DNA of 64,000 bases, taken from Thermoflavifilum sp. GTDB taxonomy: Bacteria; Bacteroidota; Bacteroidia; Chitinophagales; Chitinophagaceae. The DNA is taken from contig JAIMAQ010000006.1 in NCBI GenBank assembly GCA_023511875.1, forward strand, positions 94,245-158,244, given 5' to 3'. Of the stretch, positions 1 through 8,869 are shown in pieces (position 1 is the stretch's first letter; each line of letters begins with the position of its first letter). Under the pieces are notes generated by a model, which saw nothing but the letters and a program-made list of their open reading frames with translations, was not told the DNA's origin and did not search any database. A program made the translations under genes and the position numbers.

Positions 1-1200
1 CTGGAGGGCTGGGAACACCTCACCCACCACTTGATGATTTGGGATTACACCGTACAATTCACCCATTATTTAGCCCCTTTCCCAGACCTTCATACTTTTC
101 AACCCAACATCCAATACTTCGCAGCCCATCATGTCGAAGCCGTGTTTGCTCAAGGCAGTGGTGAAGATCAAAGCGTGTTTGATGAAATGCGTTGTTATTT
201 ATTGGCTAAATTGCTCTGGAATCCACAAGCCAATACCCATCAGCTCCAAAAAGATTTTTTGCAAGGTTACTATGGAGCCGCCGCACCTTTCATAGCAGCT
301 GCACTCGATCAATTACAACAAGCCTTGTTGCAATCGCATGCTCGGCTGGATATCTACGGCAACCCGCTAGACGCAAAAACGAGCTGGTTGAGCCCAAATG
401 ATCTCCAGGCTTATCGACGACATTTGGATAATGCCCTACAAGCCGTAAAAGATAAACCACAGCTGCAACGCCGTGTACAAAAGCTTTATCTTTCTTATCT
501 CTATGTGAGGCTGCTTCAAGCTTGGTTTTATGGCACAGATCCTCATGGAGCTTTTCTCCAAGATGCTTCTGGTAAATGGATCATCAACCCTGAAATACCT
601 AAGCTCATCAATCAATTTAGTCATATCTGCCAGCAACAACATATTCTTTACCTCAATGAAGATCACCAAACGGTATCGACATTTATAGAGCAGCTGCAAG
701 ATATGCTTGCTCAGGGGGTGCAGGTAAGCTTAGCTTTTCACAAACCAGTGCGATTGCTAACACCCAATATTGCCGACTATCCAGCTAAAGGGCCGCAAAC
801 GCTTACAGATGGCATTATAGGAAGCTATGATTACGCTTTTAACTGGCTGGGCTGGAATAATCAAGACATGAAACTGGAAATTGATTTACAACAAATCGAT
901 ACCATCCACCAAGTAACGATGGCATTTTTGCAAGATCAACGACACGCCATCTTTCTACCCACGAAGATAGCCATATATGGAGGCAATGATAGGCAACAAC
1001 TTCATTTATTACAAGAATCTACACTTCCCAGTGCAACACCCGATGAAACGGTTCATCGCAAAATCATTACACTTACCATACATCCCACTGCTATACGTTA
1101 TTTACAGATCATAGCGAGCCCACTCGCTACTATGCCCGATTGGGCAAATCAACCAGGAAGAAAACCTTCGATATTCATCAGTGAAGTCATGGTCAAATAA
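1..1200 (+). CDS. DUF4838 domain glycosidase-like protein, 3' part only
   Basis: The reading frame is open to the left edge, so the TTG at base 31 is not the start and the N-terminal part is outside the window. The visible part opens with a stretch typical of DUF4838 proteins (WDYTVQF, then a motif of the NIQYFAAHHVEAVFAQG type), which sit in the glycoside hydrolase TIM-barrel superfamily and are common in polysaccharide-degrading Bacteroidota. The last ~130 residues look like an F5/8-type C (CBM32-like) jelly roll: a LTDG...YAFNWLGW opening and a KIAIYGGNDRQQL strand. The role is probably exported or surface carbohydrate processing, but the substrate cannot be read. No partner gene is seen on this side, since the next gene is a glycosyltransferase with its own promoter. 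Confidence 0.75.
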   Translation: MEGWEHLTHHLMIWDYTVQFTHYLAPFPDLHTFQPNIQYFAAHHVEAVFAQGSGEDQSVFDEMRCYLLAKLLWNPQANTHQLQKDFLQGYYGAAAPFIAAALDQLQQALLQSHARLDIYGNPLDAKTSWLSPNDLQAYRRHLDNALQAVKDKPQLQRRVQKLYLSYLYVRLLQAWFYGTDPHGAFLQDASGKWIINPEIPKLINQFSHICQQQHILYLNEDHQTVSTFIEQLQDMLAQGVQVSLAFHKPVRLLTPNIADYPAKGPQTLTDGIIGSYDYAFNWLGWNNQDMKLEIDLQQIDTIHQVTMAFLQDQRHAIFLPTKIAIYGGNDRQQLHLLQESTLPSATPDETVHRKIITLTIHPTAIRYLQIIASPLATMPDWANQPGRKPSIFISEVMVK

Positions 1201-1404
1201 AAGATAGGTTTTACTGTTTCTCATTGTTTACTTCCCACATGTGTGTTTGTGTTCAGCAAGTTTGTTAAATCATGAAGAGCACATGAAGATGATTGTATAA
1301 ACAATGCATTCACCATTTGAATAGATATTCCATTTTCTTCACTTAACTCATCTTATTTCAACATTAAGCAACAGAAAGTTTCTAATAAAATTTCTCTTAA
1401 AGTT

Positions 1405-1412
1405 TAATTTTG
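1405..1412 (+). promoter_or_regulatory. TAnnTTTG -7 box for the GT2 gene
   Basis: TAATTTTG matches the Bacteroidota -7 consensus and lies 22 bases before the ATG at 1435. It sits in the AT-rich 234-base gap after the DUF4838 gene. I see no strong hairpin or other gene in that gap. Confidence 0.6.
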
Positions 1413-1434
1413 ATCTTTCGATTATACATCAAAC

Positions 1435-2316
1435 ATGCAACACATTCTGGCATACACACATCTCAAGCGCAATATTTCTCCTCGTTTTTCCATTCTCATT
1501 CCTACTTGGAACAACTTAGATTATCTACAGTTATGTATTCGAAGCATTCGCCAGCATTCTAGTTTTGCACATCAAATCATTGTGCATATCAATGAAGGCA
1601 CCGACGGCACTTTGGAATGGGTGAAAGCTCAACCCGATATTGATTACACATATTCTCCCCAAAATATCGGTATTTGTTATGCATTAAATGTAGCCAGGCG
1701 ATTGGTGCAAACCGATTATATGGTGTATCTCAACGACGATATGTATGTATGTCCAAACTGGGATCGTGAATTGTGGGAAGAGATCCAACGCTTGCCCAAT
1801 AATTTTTTCTTTTTATCGGCCACGGCAATTGAGCCAATAGCTTCTAGCCATTGCGCTATCCAAGGTGATTTTGGATGGGATCCCCATCATTTTCAAGAAG
1901 AAGATTTATTGAACAGTTTTCAACAGTTTCACAAAACTGATTGGATGGGAGCTACTTGGCCTCCCAACATCGTACATCGAGATCTTTGGGATCTGGTTGG
2001 AGGCTATAGCATAGAATTCTCTCCAGGCATGTATTCCGACCCAGATTTCTCCATGAAGCTCTGGCAAGCTGGCGTTCGATATTTCAAAGGGTTATCGGCG
2101 AGCAGGGTGTATCATTTCGGATCAAAAAGCACCCATCGTATTCGCAAAAACAAGGGCTATTATACGTTTATTCGCAAATGGGGGATCACCTCAAGTACAT
2201 TTACCCGCTTTTATCTGCAACGCGGAATGCCCTTCACAGGGCCAACACCAGAGCCAGTTTTGCCCGCATGGATAAGATGGAAAAATCAAGGAAAAAAACT
2301 CATTGCTGCCTGGTAG
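1435..2316 (+). CDS. family 2 glycosyltransferase
   Basis: A GT-A fold glycosyltransferase of about 293 residues. The N-terminus has the Rossmann-like nucleotide-sugar site (FSILIPTWNNLDYL), and the DXD-type metal/nucleotide motif is LNDDMYV near residues 99-105. A later acceptor-side segment reads GGYSIEFSPGMYSDPDFSMKL, the usual ED-type region of GT2 enzymes. There is no membrane segment, so the enzyme should be cytosolic or peripheral and act on a lipid-linked or LPS/polysaccharide acceptor; donor and acceptor are unknown. It ends 7 bases before the convergent thiL stop. It stands alone and is not part of a visible polysaccharide locus, although a second GT2 gene lies 2 kb away. Confidence 0.85.
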   Translation: MQHILAYTHLKRNISPRFSILIPTWNNLDYLQLCIRSIRQHSSFAHQIIVHINEGTDGTLEWVKAQPDIDYTYSPQNIGICYALNVARRLVQTDYMVYLNDDMYVCPNWDRELWEEIQRLPNNFFFLSATAIEPIASSHCAIQGDFGWDPHHFQEEDLLNSFQQFHKTDWMGATWPPNIVHRDLWDLVGGYSIEFSPGMYSDPDFSMKLWQAGVRYFKGLSASRVYHFGSKSTHRIRKNKGYYTFIRKWGITSSTFTRFYLQRGMPFTGPTPEPVLPAWIRWKNQGKKLIAAW

Positions 2317-2323
2317 GCCTAAA

Positions 2324-3379
2324 TCATTCCTGATGAAAAGCGTTCCAGCCTTGTGCTACCAGTTTATACTTATTCCCCCCTTTGGTGATGATATGAGCAC
2401 CTTCGCTGATATCGGTGATATACCCTACAACGCTGATTTGCTCGCTGGTAGTGATTTTATCATAATCTTCTGGGCTAATGGTAAACAACAATTCATAATC
2501 TTCCCCACCACTCAGCGCACAAGCTGTAGGATCAAGTTGAAAAGGATAAGCCGCCAAACGTGTTTCTTCGGCAATGGGAATTTTTTCTTCATAAATCACA
2601 CAGCCCACATTACTGCGTTTGCAAATATGCAAGATATCTGAGCTAAGCCCATCGCTAATATCCATCATAGCAGTGGGTTTGATGTGATTTTCTTGCAACC
2701 ATTCTACGATATCTTGTCGAGCCTCGGGTTTTAACTGTCGGCCTATGACATACGTATAAGGCTCCAATTCGGGCTGCATCTTTGGATCATCTAGATAAAG
2801 CCGTTTTTCTCTTTCCAAGATTTGCAAGCCCAAATACGCTGCACCCAAATCACCACTGACACAGATGAGATCACCTTTACGGGCTGTGCTCCGTAAAACA
2901 AATTGATCGGGAGCCACTTCACCAATAGCGGTAACAGAAATAATAAATCCTTTTTGAGAAGAAGAGGTGTCGCCCCCAACCAGATCGACTCCATAGCGCT
3001 CACAAGCCAGGTATACTCCTTCATAAAACTCTGTCAAGGCTTCCACACTAAAACGATTGCTCACGGCGATGCTTATCGTGAGCTGCGTAGGAGTAGCCAT
3101 CATGGCATATATATCAGATAAATTAACGACGACCGACTTATAGCCTAAATGTTTGAGGGGAGTATACAGGAGATCGAAATGAATGCCTTCGATGAGCAGA
3201 TCGGTGCTGATTACCGTTTGTCGGCCAAAATGATCAATCACGGCTGCGTCGTCGCCCACGCCTACGAGGGTACTAGCATGTTGAATCTCGATGTTTTTAG
3301 TGAGGTATTCGATTAAGCCAAATTCACCGAGGGCTGAGATCTCGGTTCGCTCGTTTTGAGGAGGTGTCGGTGTTTCCAT
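2324..3379 (-). CDS. thiL: thiamine-monophosphate kinase
   Basis: ThiL phosphorylates thiamine monophosphate to thiamine diphosphate with ATP, the last step of cofactor synthesis in the cytosol. At 351 residues it has the normal length. The family signatures are visible: FGLIEYLTKN near the N-terminus, GVGDDAAVI (Mg/ATP site), STDLLIEGIHFDL, GGDTSSSQ, and a late MDISDGLSSDILHI followed by SGGEDYELLFTI. It lies 21 bases downstream of the SuhB-like phosphatase gene on the same strand, so the two are probably cotranscribed. No other thi genes or TPP riboswitch are seen nearby. Confidence 0.95.
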   Translation of the reverse strand: METPTPPQNERTEISALGEFGLIEYLTKNIEIQHASTLVGVGDDAAVIDHFGRQTVISTDLLIEGIHFDLLYTPLKHLGYKSVVVNLSDIYAMMATPTQLTISIAVSNRFSVEALTEFYEGVYLACERYGVDLVGGDTSSSQKGFIISVTAIGEVAPDQFVLRSTARKGDLICVSGDLGAAYLGLQILEREKRLYLDDPKMQPELEPYTYVIGRQLKPEARQDIVEWLQENHIKPTAMMDISDGLSSDILHICKRSNVGCVIYEEKIPIAEETRLAAYPFQLDPTACALSGGEDYELLFTISPEDYDKITTSEQISVVGYITDISEGAHIITKGGNKYKLVAQGWNAFHQE

Positions 3380-3400
3380 GGAAAAATATTTTACGGGTGG

Positions 3401-4171
3401 TTAAGCCGTTTGTACGGCCTGAAGTAATTGTGGATGAATATGTCCATTGGAAGCAATGAGTTGAGAGCCATTGAGCTGAAAAGGCTGGCCAGAAAAATCT
3501 GTTACCATGCCTCCTGCTTCGCGTACAATCAATGCTCCCGCAGCCACATCCCAAGCATGAATATAATGTTCCCAATAACCATCAAAACGTCCACAAGCCA
3601 CCCAACACAAATCAATAGCGGCAGAACCTAACCTGCGCACAGGCACGCCCTGCTTGATAAAATAGCCAAATACTTCTACGGGATCATGAGGCATATCGCG
3701 CCATTGGTAGGGGAAACCTGTCACTAAAAAAGCTTGCTGGATATCGTCTTGCTGCGATACATGAATTGCTCGATCGTTGAGATAAGCCCCTTTGCCTTTC
3801 TCTGCAAAAAACAATTCTTGCAAAAAAGGATTGTATACGGCACCCATGATTACCTCGCCGTCTTTCTCGAGTGCAATCGATACAGAACAAATAGGAAGCC
3901 GATGAGCAAAGTTTACCGTACCATCGAGTGGATCAATGATCCAGCGATAAATACTGGTTTGTTGACTCGCCCCAGATTCTTCGCTCAACAGGGCATGATC
4001 GGGAAAATGTGAGCGAATGCGTTCTAGAATCAACGTCTCTGCGTGCTTGTCTACTTCGGTAACTAAATCATTGAGCGCCGTTTTATGGTCGACTTGAAAA
4101 TTTTGGTCAATGCCTTCCAGCAAAACCTGTCCGGCTGCGCGAATGGTGTCTAGCAAAAATGATTTGAACAT
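3401..4171 (-). CDS. inositol monophosphatase family protein (SuhB-like)
   Basis: A Mg-dependent, lithium-sensitive-type phosphatase of about 256 residues. The metal-binding and catalytic signatures are clear: LLSEESG, WIIDPLDGTVNFAHRLP, and the C-terminal WDVAAGALIVREAGG. Family members hydrolyse inositol-1-phosphate or related sugar phosphates, or act as SuhB; the exact substrate cannot be told. I chose the ATG at 4171 rather than 4204. A perfect -7 box (TATCTTTG) ends only 4 bases before that ATG, so transcripts would begin at or next to it and could not contain the longer start. It is the first gene of a probable operon with thiL. Confidence 0.88.
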   Translation of the reverse strand: MFKSFLLDTIRAAGQVLLEGIDQNFQVDHKTALNDLVTEVDKHAETLILERIRSHFPDHALLSEESGASQQTSIYRWIIDPLDGTVNFAHRLPICSVSIALEKDGEVIMGAVYNPFLQELFFAEKGKGAYLNDRAIHVSQQDDIQQAFLVTGFPYQWRDMPHDPVEVFGYFIKQGVPVRRLGSAAIDLCWVACGRFDGYWEHYIHAWDVAAGALIVREAGGMVTDFSGQPFQLNGSQLIASNGHIHPQLLQAVQTA

Positions 4172-4175
4172 GTTA

Positions 4176-4183
4176 CAAAGATA
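4176..4183 (-). promoter_or_regulatory. -7 box abutting the suhB-like start
   Basis: On the minus strand the sequence reads TATCTTTG-taac-ATG. With transcription starting about 5-7 bases past the box, the mRNA would be leaderless or nearly so. Confidence 0.55.
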
Positions 4184-4228
4184 GGAGATCCCTGTTTGTT
4201 TCATTGGCCAGCCAATTTTGGCTTCTTG

Positions 4229-4236
4229 TATCTTTG
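4229..4236 (+). promoter_or_regulatory. TAnnTTTG -7 box for the second GT2 gene
   Basis: TATCTTTG lies 16 bases upstream of the ATG at 4253, back to back with the divergent suhB-like promoter. Confidence 0.6.
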
Positions 4237-4252
4237 AGTAGGCAACTTAAAG

Positions 4253-5380
4253 ATGAAACTATCGATTATCATTGTACATCATCAAACACCCCACGACCTG
4301 GAGCTTTGCCTTTGGGCAGCGCAAGAGGCTATCCGTGAAATAGCTGCCGAGATCTGGGTGGTCGACAATGCATCGGATGGGGAAAATACCCGCAGGGTGA
4401 GCACTTATTTTCGCCAAGTACATTGGATCTGGAATACAGAAAACTTAGGATTTGCCAAGGCCTGCAATCAAGCGGCTCGCCAAGCTTCAGGCAAATATTT
4501 ACTTTTTTTAAACCCAGACGCCTTCATCGATCACGAGGGGCTATGCCTAGCACTCGAGTTTTTAGAGACCCACCCCAACGTGCATATGCTTGGCCCTTGG
4601 TTGTTTAATATGAGGGGACAATTTTTAAAAGAATCGCGCAGGGCTTTTCCTACGCCATGGAATAGCTTCTGCAAGATGGCGGGACTCGATCATGTTTTTC
4701 CGAATGCGCGCCTATTCACTGGATATTATGGGGGGCAATTGCCCATTGATCAAGTACAACCTGCTGAAGTGCTCTGTGGAGCTTGCCTACTCGTACGCCA
4801 CCAAGCCTGGGAAGTTGTTGGAGGCTTCGATGAAGATTTTTTCTTATACGGTGAAGATATCGACCTGTGTTTACGCATGTATCAGAAAGGTTTCCAAAGT
4901 TATTTTCATCCGAAATGGAAAGTACTGCATATGAAATATCGAAGCGCAGGCCAAGATGTACGATGGCATCGACAACATTTTTTCCAGGCAATGAAAATTT
5001 ATGCGCACAAGCATTTCCCCTACAGCCAATGGTTGTTATTTCCTTTCATCGATCTCTTTTACACCTTATCGCGCTTTTCGCCGAAATTTACCCAAGTAAA
5101 TTCTTCCATTACCCTCCCAAAACCTCCACAAGGCATAATCTTCACAAAAGCAGCAAACAGAAACCTGCCATTCAGCTTACCAGAATCGTGGAAAATTCTC
5201 GACATTGACAGCTTAAACGGGAATGGCTTGGAAGATGAGCTGCCAGAAGATAAGATCATTGTCGTCGATCCCACCACTTATTCCCTACGCACTCTCAATA
5301 GCTTTTTGATGCGAATACCTATTTCTTTCCCCATAGCTTGGATGGCGCCCTATTCAGGAAGGTTGATCCTAGCTAAATAA
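4253..5380 (+). CDS. family 2 glycosyltransferase, rhamnosyltransferase-like
   Basis: A 375-residue GT2 enzyme of the WbbL/rhamnosyltransferase type. It starts MKLSIIIVHHQTP, has WVVDNASDG at about residues 35-43, the NLGFAKACNQAA helix, and the DXD-like FLNPDAF near residue 85-91. The acceptor-side signature is GGFDEDFFLYGEDIDLCLRM. The last ~90 residues are a less conserved tail with no clear domain. It probably adds a deoxysugar or hexose to an envelope glycan precursor at the cytosolic face. It is monocistronic as far as can be seen, with its own -7 box and a 115-base gap before the next gene. Confidence 0.87.
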   Translation: MKLSIIIVHHQTPHDLELCLWAAQEAIREIAAEIWVVDNASDGENTRRVSTYFRQVHWIWNTENLGFAKACNQAARQASGKYLLFLNPDAFIDHEGLCLALEFLETHPNVHMLGPWLFNMRGQFLKESRRAFPTPWNSFCKMAGLDHVFPNARLFTGYYGGQLPIDQVQPAEVLCGACLLVRHQAWEVVGGFDEDFFLYGEDIDLCLRMYQKGFQSYFHPKWKVLHMKYRSAGQDVRWHRQHFFQAMKIYAHKHFPYSQWLLFPFIDLFYTLSRFSPKFTQVNSSITLPKPPQGIIFTKAANRNLPFSLPESWKILDIDSLNGNGLEDELPEDKIIVVDPTTYSLRTLNSFLMRIPISFPIAWMAPYSGRLILAK

Positions 5381-5456
5381 ACGGGTAAATGATTTTTCAA
5401 TTGGTTTTGCGGCCAATAAGTGATAAGCTATACTGGACTTTCTCATAGTTAATGCC

Positions 5457-5464
5457 TAATTTTG
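5457..5464 (+). promoter_or_regulatory. TAnnTTTG -7 box for the GH3-family gene
   Basis: TAATTTTG lies 31 bases upstream of the ATG at 5496. Confidence 0.5.
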
Positions 5465-5495
5465 CCCGCACCTACCATCTAAGCTCAGGAACAGA

Positions 5496-7034
5496 ATGCC
5501 CATCATCGGAAACTTAATTGCGCGTTCACTGCAGATCAAAAAGCAGTTTCAGATTACGCTCAGCACACCCCGCACCTACCAATTACAAGTGCTGAGACGA
5601 TTGCTACAAAAAGCCCAGTTTACTGAGTTTGGCATGCATTACCATTTTACCCGAATCTTATTGTTACCACACTGGCTGCAAGAATACCAGCGCACCGTGC
5701 CAATACATAGCTACAACGATATGTATCGCAAGTGGTGGCACAAATGCCTGCAAGGCATTCCAGACGTCACCTGGCCAGGAAAAGTGCCTTATTTTGCCCT
5801 AAGCTCAGGCACTTCTGAATCGTCGAGTAAACATATACCTGTTACGCGCGACATGCTGCGCAACATTCGCAAGGTGGGAATGAAGCAGCTATACTCCATG
5901 GTCAACTTCGACTTACCTGCAAAAACTTTTGAAAAAGGCATTTTGATGCTGGGTGGCACTACCGCCCTCAACCAATGTGGAGATTACTACGAGGGCGATA
6001 TGAGTGGAATTAGTGCCAAAAATATTCCCCGATGGTTTAGGGCTTTTTACAAACCCGGCGAAAAAATTGCCAGCAAACCCGATTGGGATCAACGCATTCG
6101 GCTCATCGTACGCAAAGCTCCAGAATGGGATGTGGGTACCATTTGCGGCATTCCAGCATGGGTACAAATCGTGATGCAAAATATCGTGGAATACCACGGG
6201 GTAAACCATATTCACGAGATCTGGCCCAATCTCGCCGTATACATCCATGGGGGCGTGTCAATAGAGCCCTATCGCGAGAGCTTCAAGCATTTGCTGGGGC
6301 GCCCCATCACCTTCATTGAAACCTACATGGCTTCTGAAGGCTCGTTTGGCTTTCAGGCTAGGCCCGGTGTGAGGGGCATCAAGCTGGTACTAAACGCCGG
6401 GATTTTCTATGAATTTATTCCTTTTACCCGAGAATATTTTTCTGAAGATGGCGAACTCATAGGCCATCCACCTAGTTACCTGATCGATGAAGTGCAAGAA
6501 GGTGTCGACTATGCCGTAGTGCTGAGCACTTGTGCAGGAGCCTGGCGTTATTTGATTGGCGACGTGGTGCGCTTTACCGATGTAGCCGAGCACGAAATCG
6601 TTATCATAGGTCGTACTAAGCAATTCTTAAGCCTTTGTGGCGAACATCTCTCGATCGATAATATGAACCGAGCTATCGATATTGTTTCCCGAGAGTTGGG
6701 TATTACTATACGTGAATTCACCGTTACCGGTATCAAATACCATGACCTATTTGCCCATAAATGGTATATCGGTACCAACGACCCACATGTCAATGCTGAA
6801 CAGGTAAAAGCTTTACTCGACAAAACCTTATGTGAGCTCAATGATGATTATGCCGTTGAACGAGCATCTGCATTGAAAGAGGTTTTCGTGGAAATATTAC
6901 CCAACGATGTGTTCATTGGCTTTCTTCGACATATCGGCAAAGAGGGGGGCATGAATAAATTCCCCCGTGTATTGAAAGACGAAAAGTTAAAACAATGGGA
7001 AGAATACCTGCGTAGTAAGCGAATCATCTCTTGA
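5496..7034 (+). CDS. GH3 auxin-responsive promoter family protein (acyl-adenylating amido synthetase-like)
   Basis: A 512-residue member of the ANL adenylating superfamily related to plant GH3 acyl-acid amido synthetases. The ATP motifs are present: ALSSGTSESSSK (P-loop-like, about residue 105), IETYMASEGSFG (the Y-x-A-S-E motif, about residue 280), and WRYLIGDVVRFTD (the nucleotide-binding Y-x-x-GD motif). Known relatives adenylate a carboxylic acid and join it to an amino acid. In bacteria most members, including this one, have no assigned substrate. The LysE-type exporter begins 62 bases downstream in the same direction, so a product-export pair is possible, but that is only inference from position. 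Confidence 0.88.
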   Translation: MPIIGNLIARSLQIKKQFQITLSTPRTYQLQVLRRLLQKAQFTEFGMHYHFTRILLLPHWLQEYQRTVPIHSYNDMYRKWWHKCLQGIPDVTWPGKVPYFALSSGTSESSSKHIPVTRDMLRNIRKVGMKQLYSMVNFDLPAKTFEKGILMLGGTTALNQCGDYYEGDMSGISAKNIPRWFRAFYKPGEKIASKPDWDQRIRLIVRKAPEWDVGTICGIPAWVQIVMQNIVEYHGVNHIHEIWPNLAVYIHGGVSIEPYRESFKHLLGRPITFIETYMASEGSFGFQARPGVRGIKLVLNAGIFYEFIPFTREYFSEDGELIGHPPSYLIDEVQEGVDYAVVLSTCAGAWRYLIGDVVRFTDVAEHEIVIIGRTKQFLSLCGEHLSIDNMNRAIDIVSRELGITIREFTVTGIKYHDLFAHKWYIGTNDPHVNAEQVKALLDKTLCELNDDYAVERASALKEVFVEILPNDVFIGFLRHIGKEGGMNKFPRVLKDEKLKQWEEYLRSKRIIS

Positions 7035-7096
7035 GTTCTATCTCTAAGCACATATTTTCTTAATTTCCCGCCCTGATTTTGAATTTTGAATAGGGC

Positions 7097-7750
7097 ATGT
7101 TGATTGCTTTTCTCACCGGGTTGGCTATTGGCGCTTTTCTCTCGATCTCGATGGGGCCTGTGGTATTTGCCTTGATCAAGCAAAGCGTGAACAGCGGGTT
7201 TAAATCGGGCTTACTGTTTGCCTTAGGCGTATCGGTAAGCGATACGAGCTTTGTGCTGTTGGGCAATTTGGCCAGCCAATACATTTTGATGCTGGAAAGT
7301 TTTAAGCGACAAATCGGTATTGGCGGGGGCATACTGCTGATCTTCATGGGCATCCATGCTATTTTTTTCCGAAAGGTAAGCCTGGCCTCGGGTGATGAAG
7401 AAATGCTCATGCCTACCCTGGGTAAATCGGATTACCTACGGAGTTGGCTTGCTGGTTTCTTGATGAACACCCTCAATCCTGCCGTGATTTTGTTTTGGAT
7501 TCCTACCATTGCTGGTCTAGCCGTTAAATTCCCCGACCCAGACCAGCGCGTAATCTTGTACGTAACTTGCTTAGGGCTTGTTCTCTCAACCGACTTGCTC
7601 AAGGCCACCCTGGCCGATAAGATTCGGCACAAGCTCACCCTGCGAAAAGTGATCTGGCTCAACCGTATCTCGGGCACGATTATCTGCTGCTTTGGATTGT
7701 TTCTGATTTACAAAGTTATCTTCGACGTAGGTAATATGGCTGCTCATTGA
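7097..7750 (+). CDS. LysE family translocator
   Basis: A 217-residue inner-membrane protein with about six hydrophobic segments and the LysE/RhtB hallmark near the N-terminus (GLAIGAFLSISMGPVVFALIKQS). Another family region is FLMNTLNPAVILFW in the second half. Members export amino acids or similar small molecules by proton antiport; the substrate is unknown here. The ATG at 7097 gives a normal family length. The last 7 bases overlap the end of the convergent lacI gene. Confidence 0.88.
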   Translation: MLIAFLTGLAIGAFLSISMGPVVFALIKQSVNSGFKSGLLFALGVSVSDTSFVLLGNLASQYILMLESFKRQIGIGGGILLIFMGIHAIFFRKVSLASGDEEMLMPTLGKSDYLRSWLAGFLMNTLNPAVILFWIPTIAGLAVKFPDPDQRVILYVTCLGLVLSTDLLKATLADKIRHKLTLRKVIWLNRISGTIICCFGLFLIYKVIFDVGNMAAH

Positions 7751-8817
7751 GAAGTAGTGGGTAAGCCACGGGGATGTTCTTTTTTCTTAAGCAAGCTCGT
7801 TGAAGCCCTTACCAAAACTTCTGCCTGCAACTTGCGCGTCTCAAATTCTTTTATAGGGCGCTTACTCTCGATCAGCTGCAACAATAGCTCAGTGGCTATA
7901 CGCCCCATCTCAAAAGCGGGTTGTTTGATCACCGTGAGGGGTGGATCTAACAACTCGGTGAGCTCTGAATTGGAAAAACCTGCTAATCCCATTTGCTGGG
8001 GTATGCGAATCTGCAACAAACGTAAAACGCGTAAAGCATTTGTAGTGAGTTTGTCTGAAGCAGCAAAAATAGCATCGGGCCTGGGTCGCAACTGGAGTAA
8101 GCTGCGAATGGCAGTTTCCACTTCATCGTAATACATGCCGCCATGATCGCAGTAGCGAATCCATTCCCTGCGCATAGGCAATCCATGATCTAGCAACGCT
8201 TTCTCATATCCGGCCAGCCTTTCTTTGGTGATAGATAAGAAAGCTGCATTGGCCAGAATAGCAATTCTGCGAAATCCATTGGTAATGAGATGCATAACGG
8301 CTTTATGTGAAGCCTGAAAACCATCTACCGTTACTTTGTGTGTAGGAATATCTTCCGCCACCCGATCAAAAAAAACAATAGGCAAGCCCTGAGCATGGAG
8401 CTGACGAATCATGCTCAAGTCGGTAGTCTCTGTAGAAAGAGAAATTAATAAGCCATCTACCGATCGAGAAGCTAAATACTGTAAAGCACGCCATTCTTTC
8501 TCACTCGACTCTCTACTTTGCGAAATGATCACTTGATAGCCTTTCTCATAGGCAATAGACTCAATGCCATTGATCACTTGTGAAAAAAAGCTATTGGCTA
8601 CTTCACACACAATCACCCCCAGTGAAAGGCTACGGCGCTCTCGAAGGCTTAGGGCAATAGGGTTGGGTTGATAATTGAGCCTGGCTGCATACTCCAAGAC
8701 CAGCTTTTTGGTTGCAGGGTTAATCTCATAGCTGTCGCGCAAAGCCCTAGAAACCGTAGAAGTAGATAGGTTTAAAGCGCGAGCAATGTCTTTTATGGTA
8801 GGCGCTGAATATTTCAT
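7744..8817 (-). CDS. LacI family transcriptional regulator
   Basis: A 357-residue LacI/GalR regulator. The N-terminal helix-turn-helix and hinge are typical (TIKDIARALNLSTSTVSRALRD, then NYQPNPIALSLRERRS). The rest is a periplasmic-binding-protein-like ligand domain (LGVIVCEVANSFFSQVINGIE, DGLLISLSTET, GLAGFSNSELTELLDPPLTVI). It lies 52 bases downstream of the NagZ/serine-hydrolase fusion gene on the same strand, which suggests that it responds to a sugar or muropeptide signal and may control that gene. A perfect 8-bp hairpin sits in the gap between them. The C-terminus overlaps the lysE end by 7 bases. Confidence 0.92.
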   Translation of the reverse strand: MKYSAPTIKDIARALNLSTSTVSRALRDSYEINPATKKLVLEYAARLNYQPNPIALSLRERRSLSLGVIVCEVANSFFSQVINGIESIAYEKGYQVIISQSRESSEKEWRALQYLASRSVDGLLISLSTETTDLSMIRQLHAQGLPIVFFDRVAEDIPTHKVTVDGFQASHKAVMHLITNGFRRIAILANAAFLSITKERLAGYEKALLDHGLPMRREWIRYCDHGGMYYDEVETAIRSLLQLRPRPDAIFAASDKLTTNALRVLRLLQIRIPQQMGLAGFSNSELTELLDPPLTVIKQPAFEMGRIATELLLQLIESKRPIKEFETRKLQAEVLVRASTSLLKKKEHPRGLPTTSQ

Positions 8818-8838
8818 CTGGTGATGGGTTTGTGCTCA

Positions 8839-8857
8839 CCCACCTGCTTCAGGTGGG
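8839..8857. repeat. perfect 8-bp inverted repeat, 3-base loop
   Basis: CCCACCTG-CTT-CAGGTGGG lies between the end of the NagZ fusion gene and the lacI start codon. There is no T-run on either side, so it is a poor intrinsic terminator. It could be an mRNA processing or stability hairpin between two cotranscribed genes, or a regulator site for LacI. Confidence 0.6.
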
Positions 8858-8869
8858 AATGTAATTTAC

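Noticed and set aside
2303-2641. Plus-strand ORF of 112 aa behind the first GT2 gene
   Set aside because: It is antisense to thiL, which has all family motifs.
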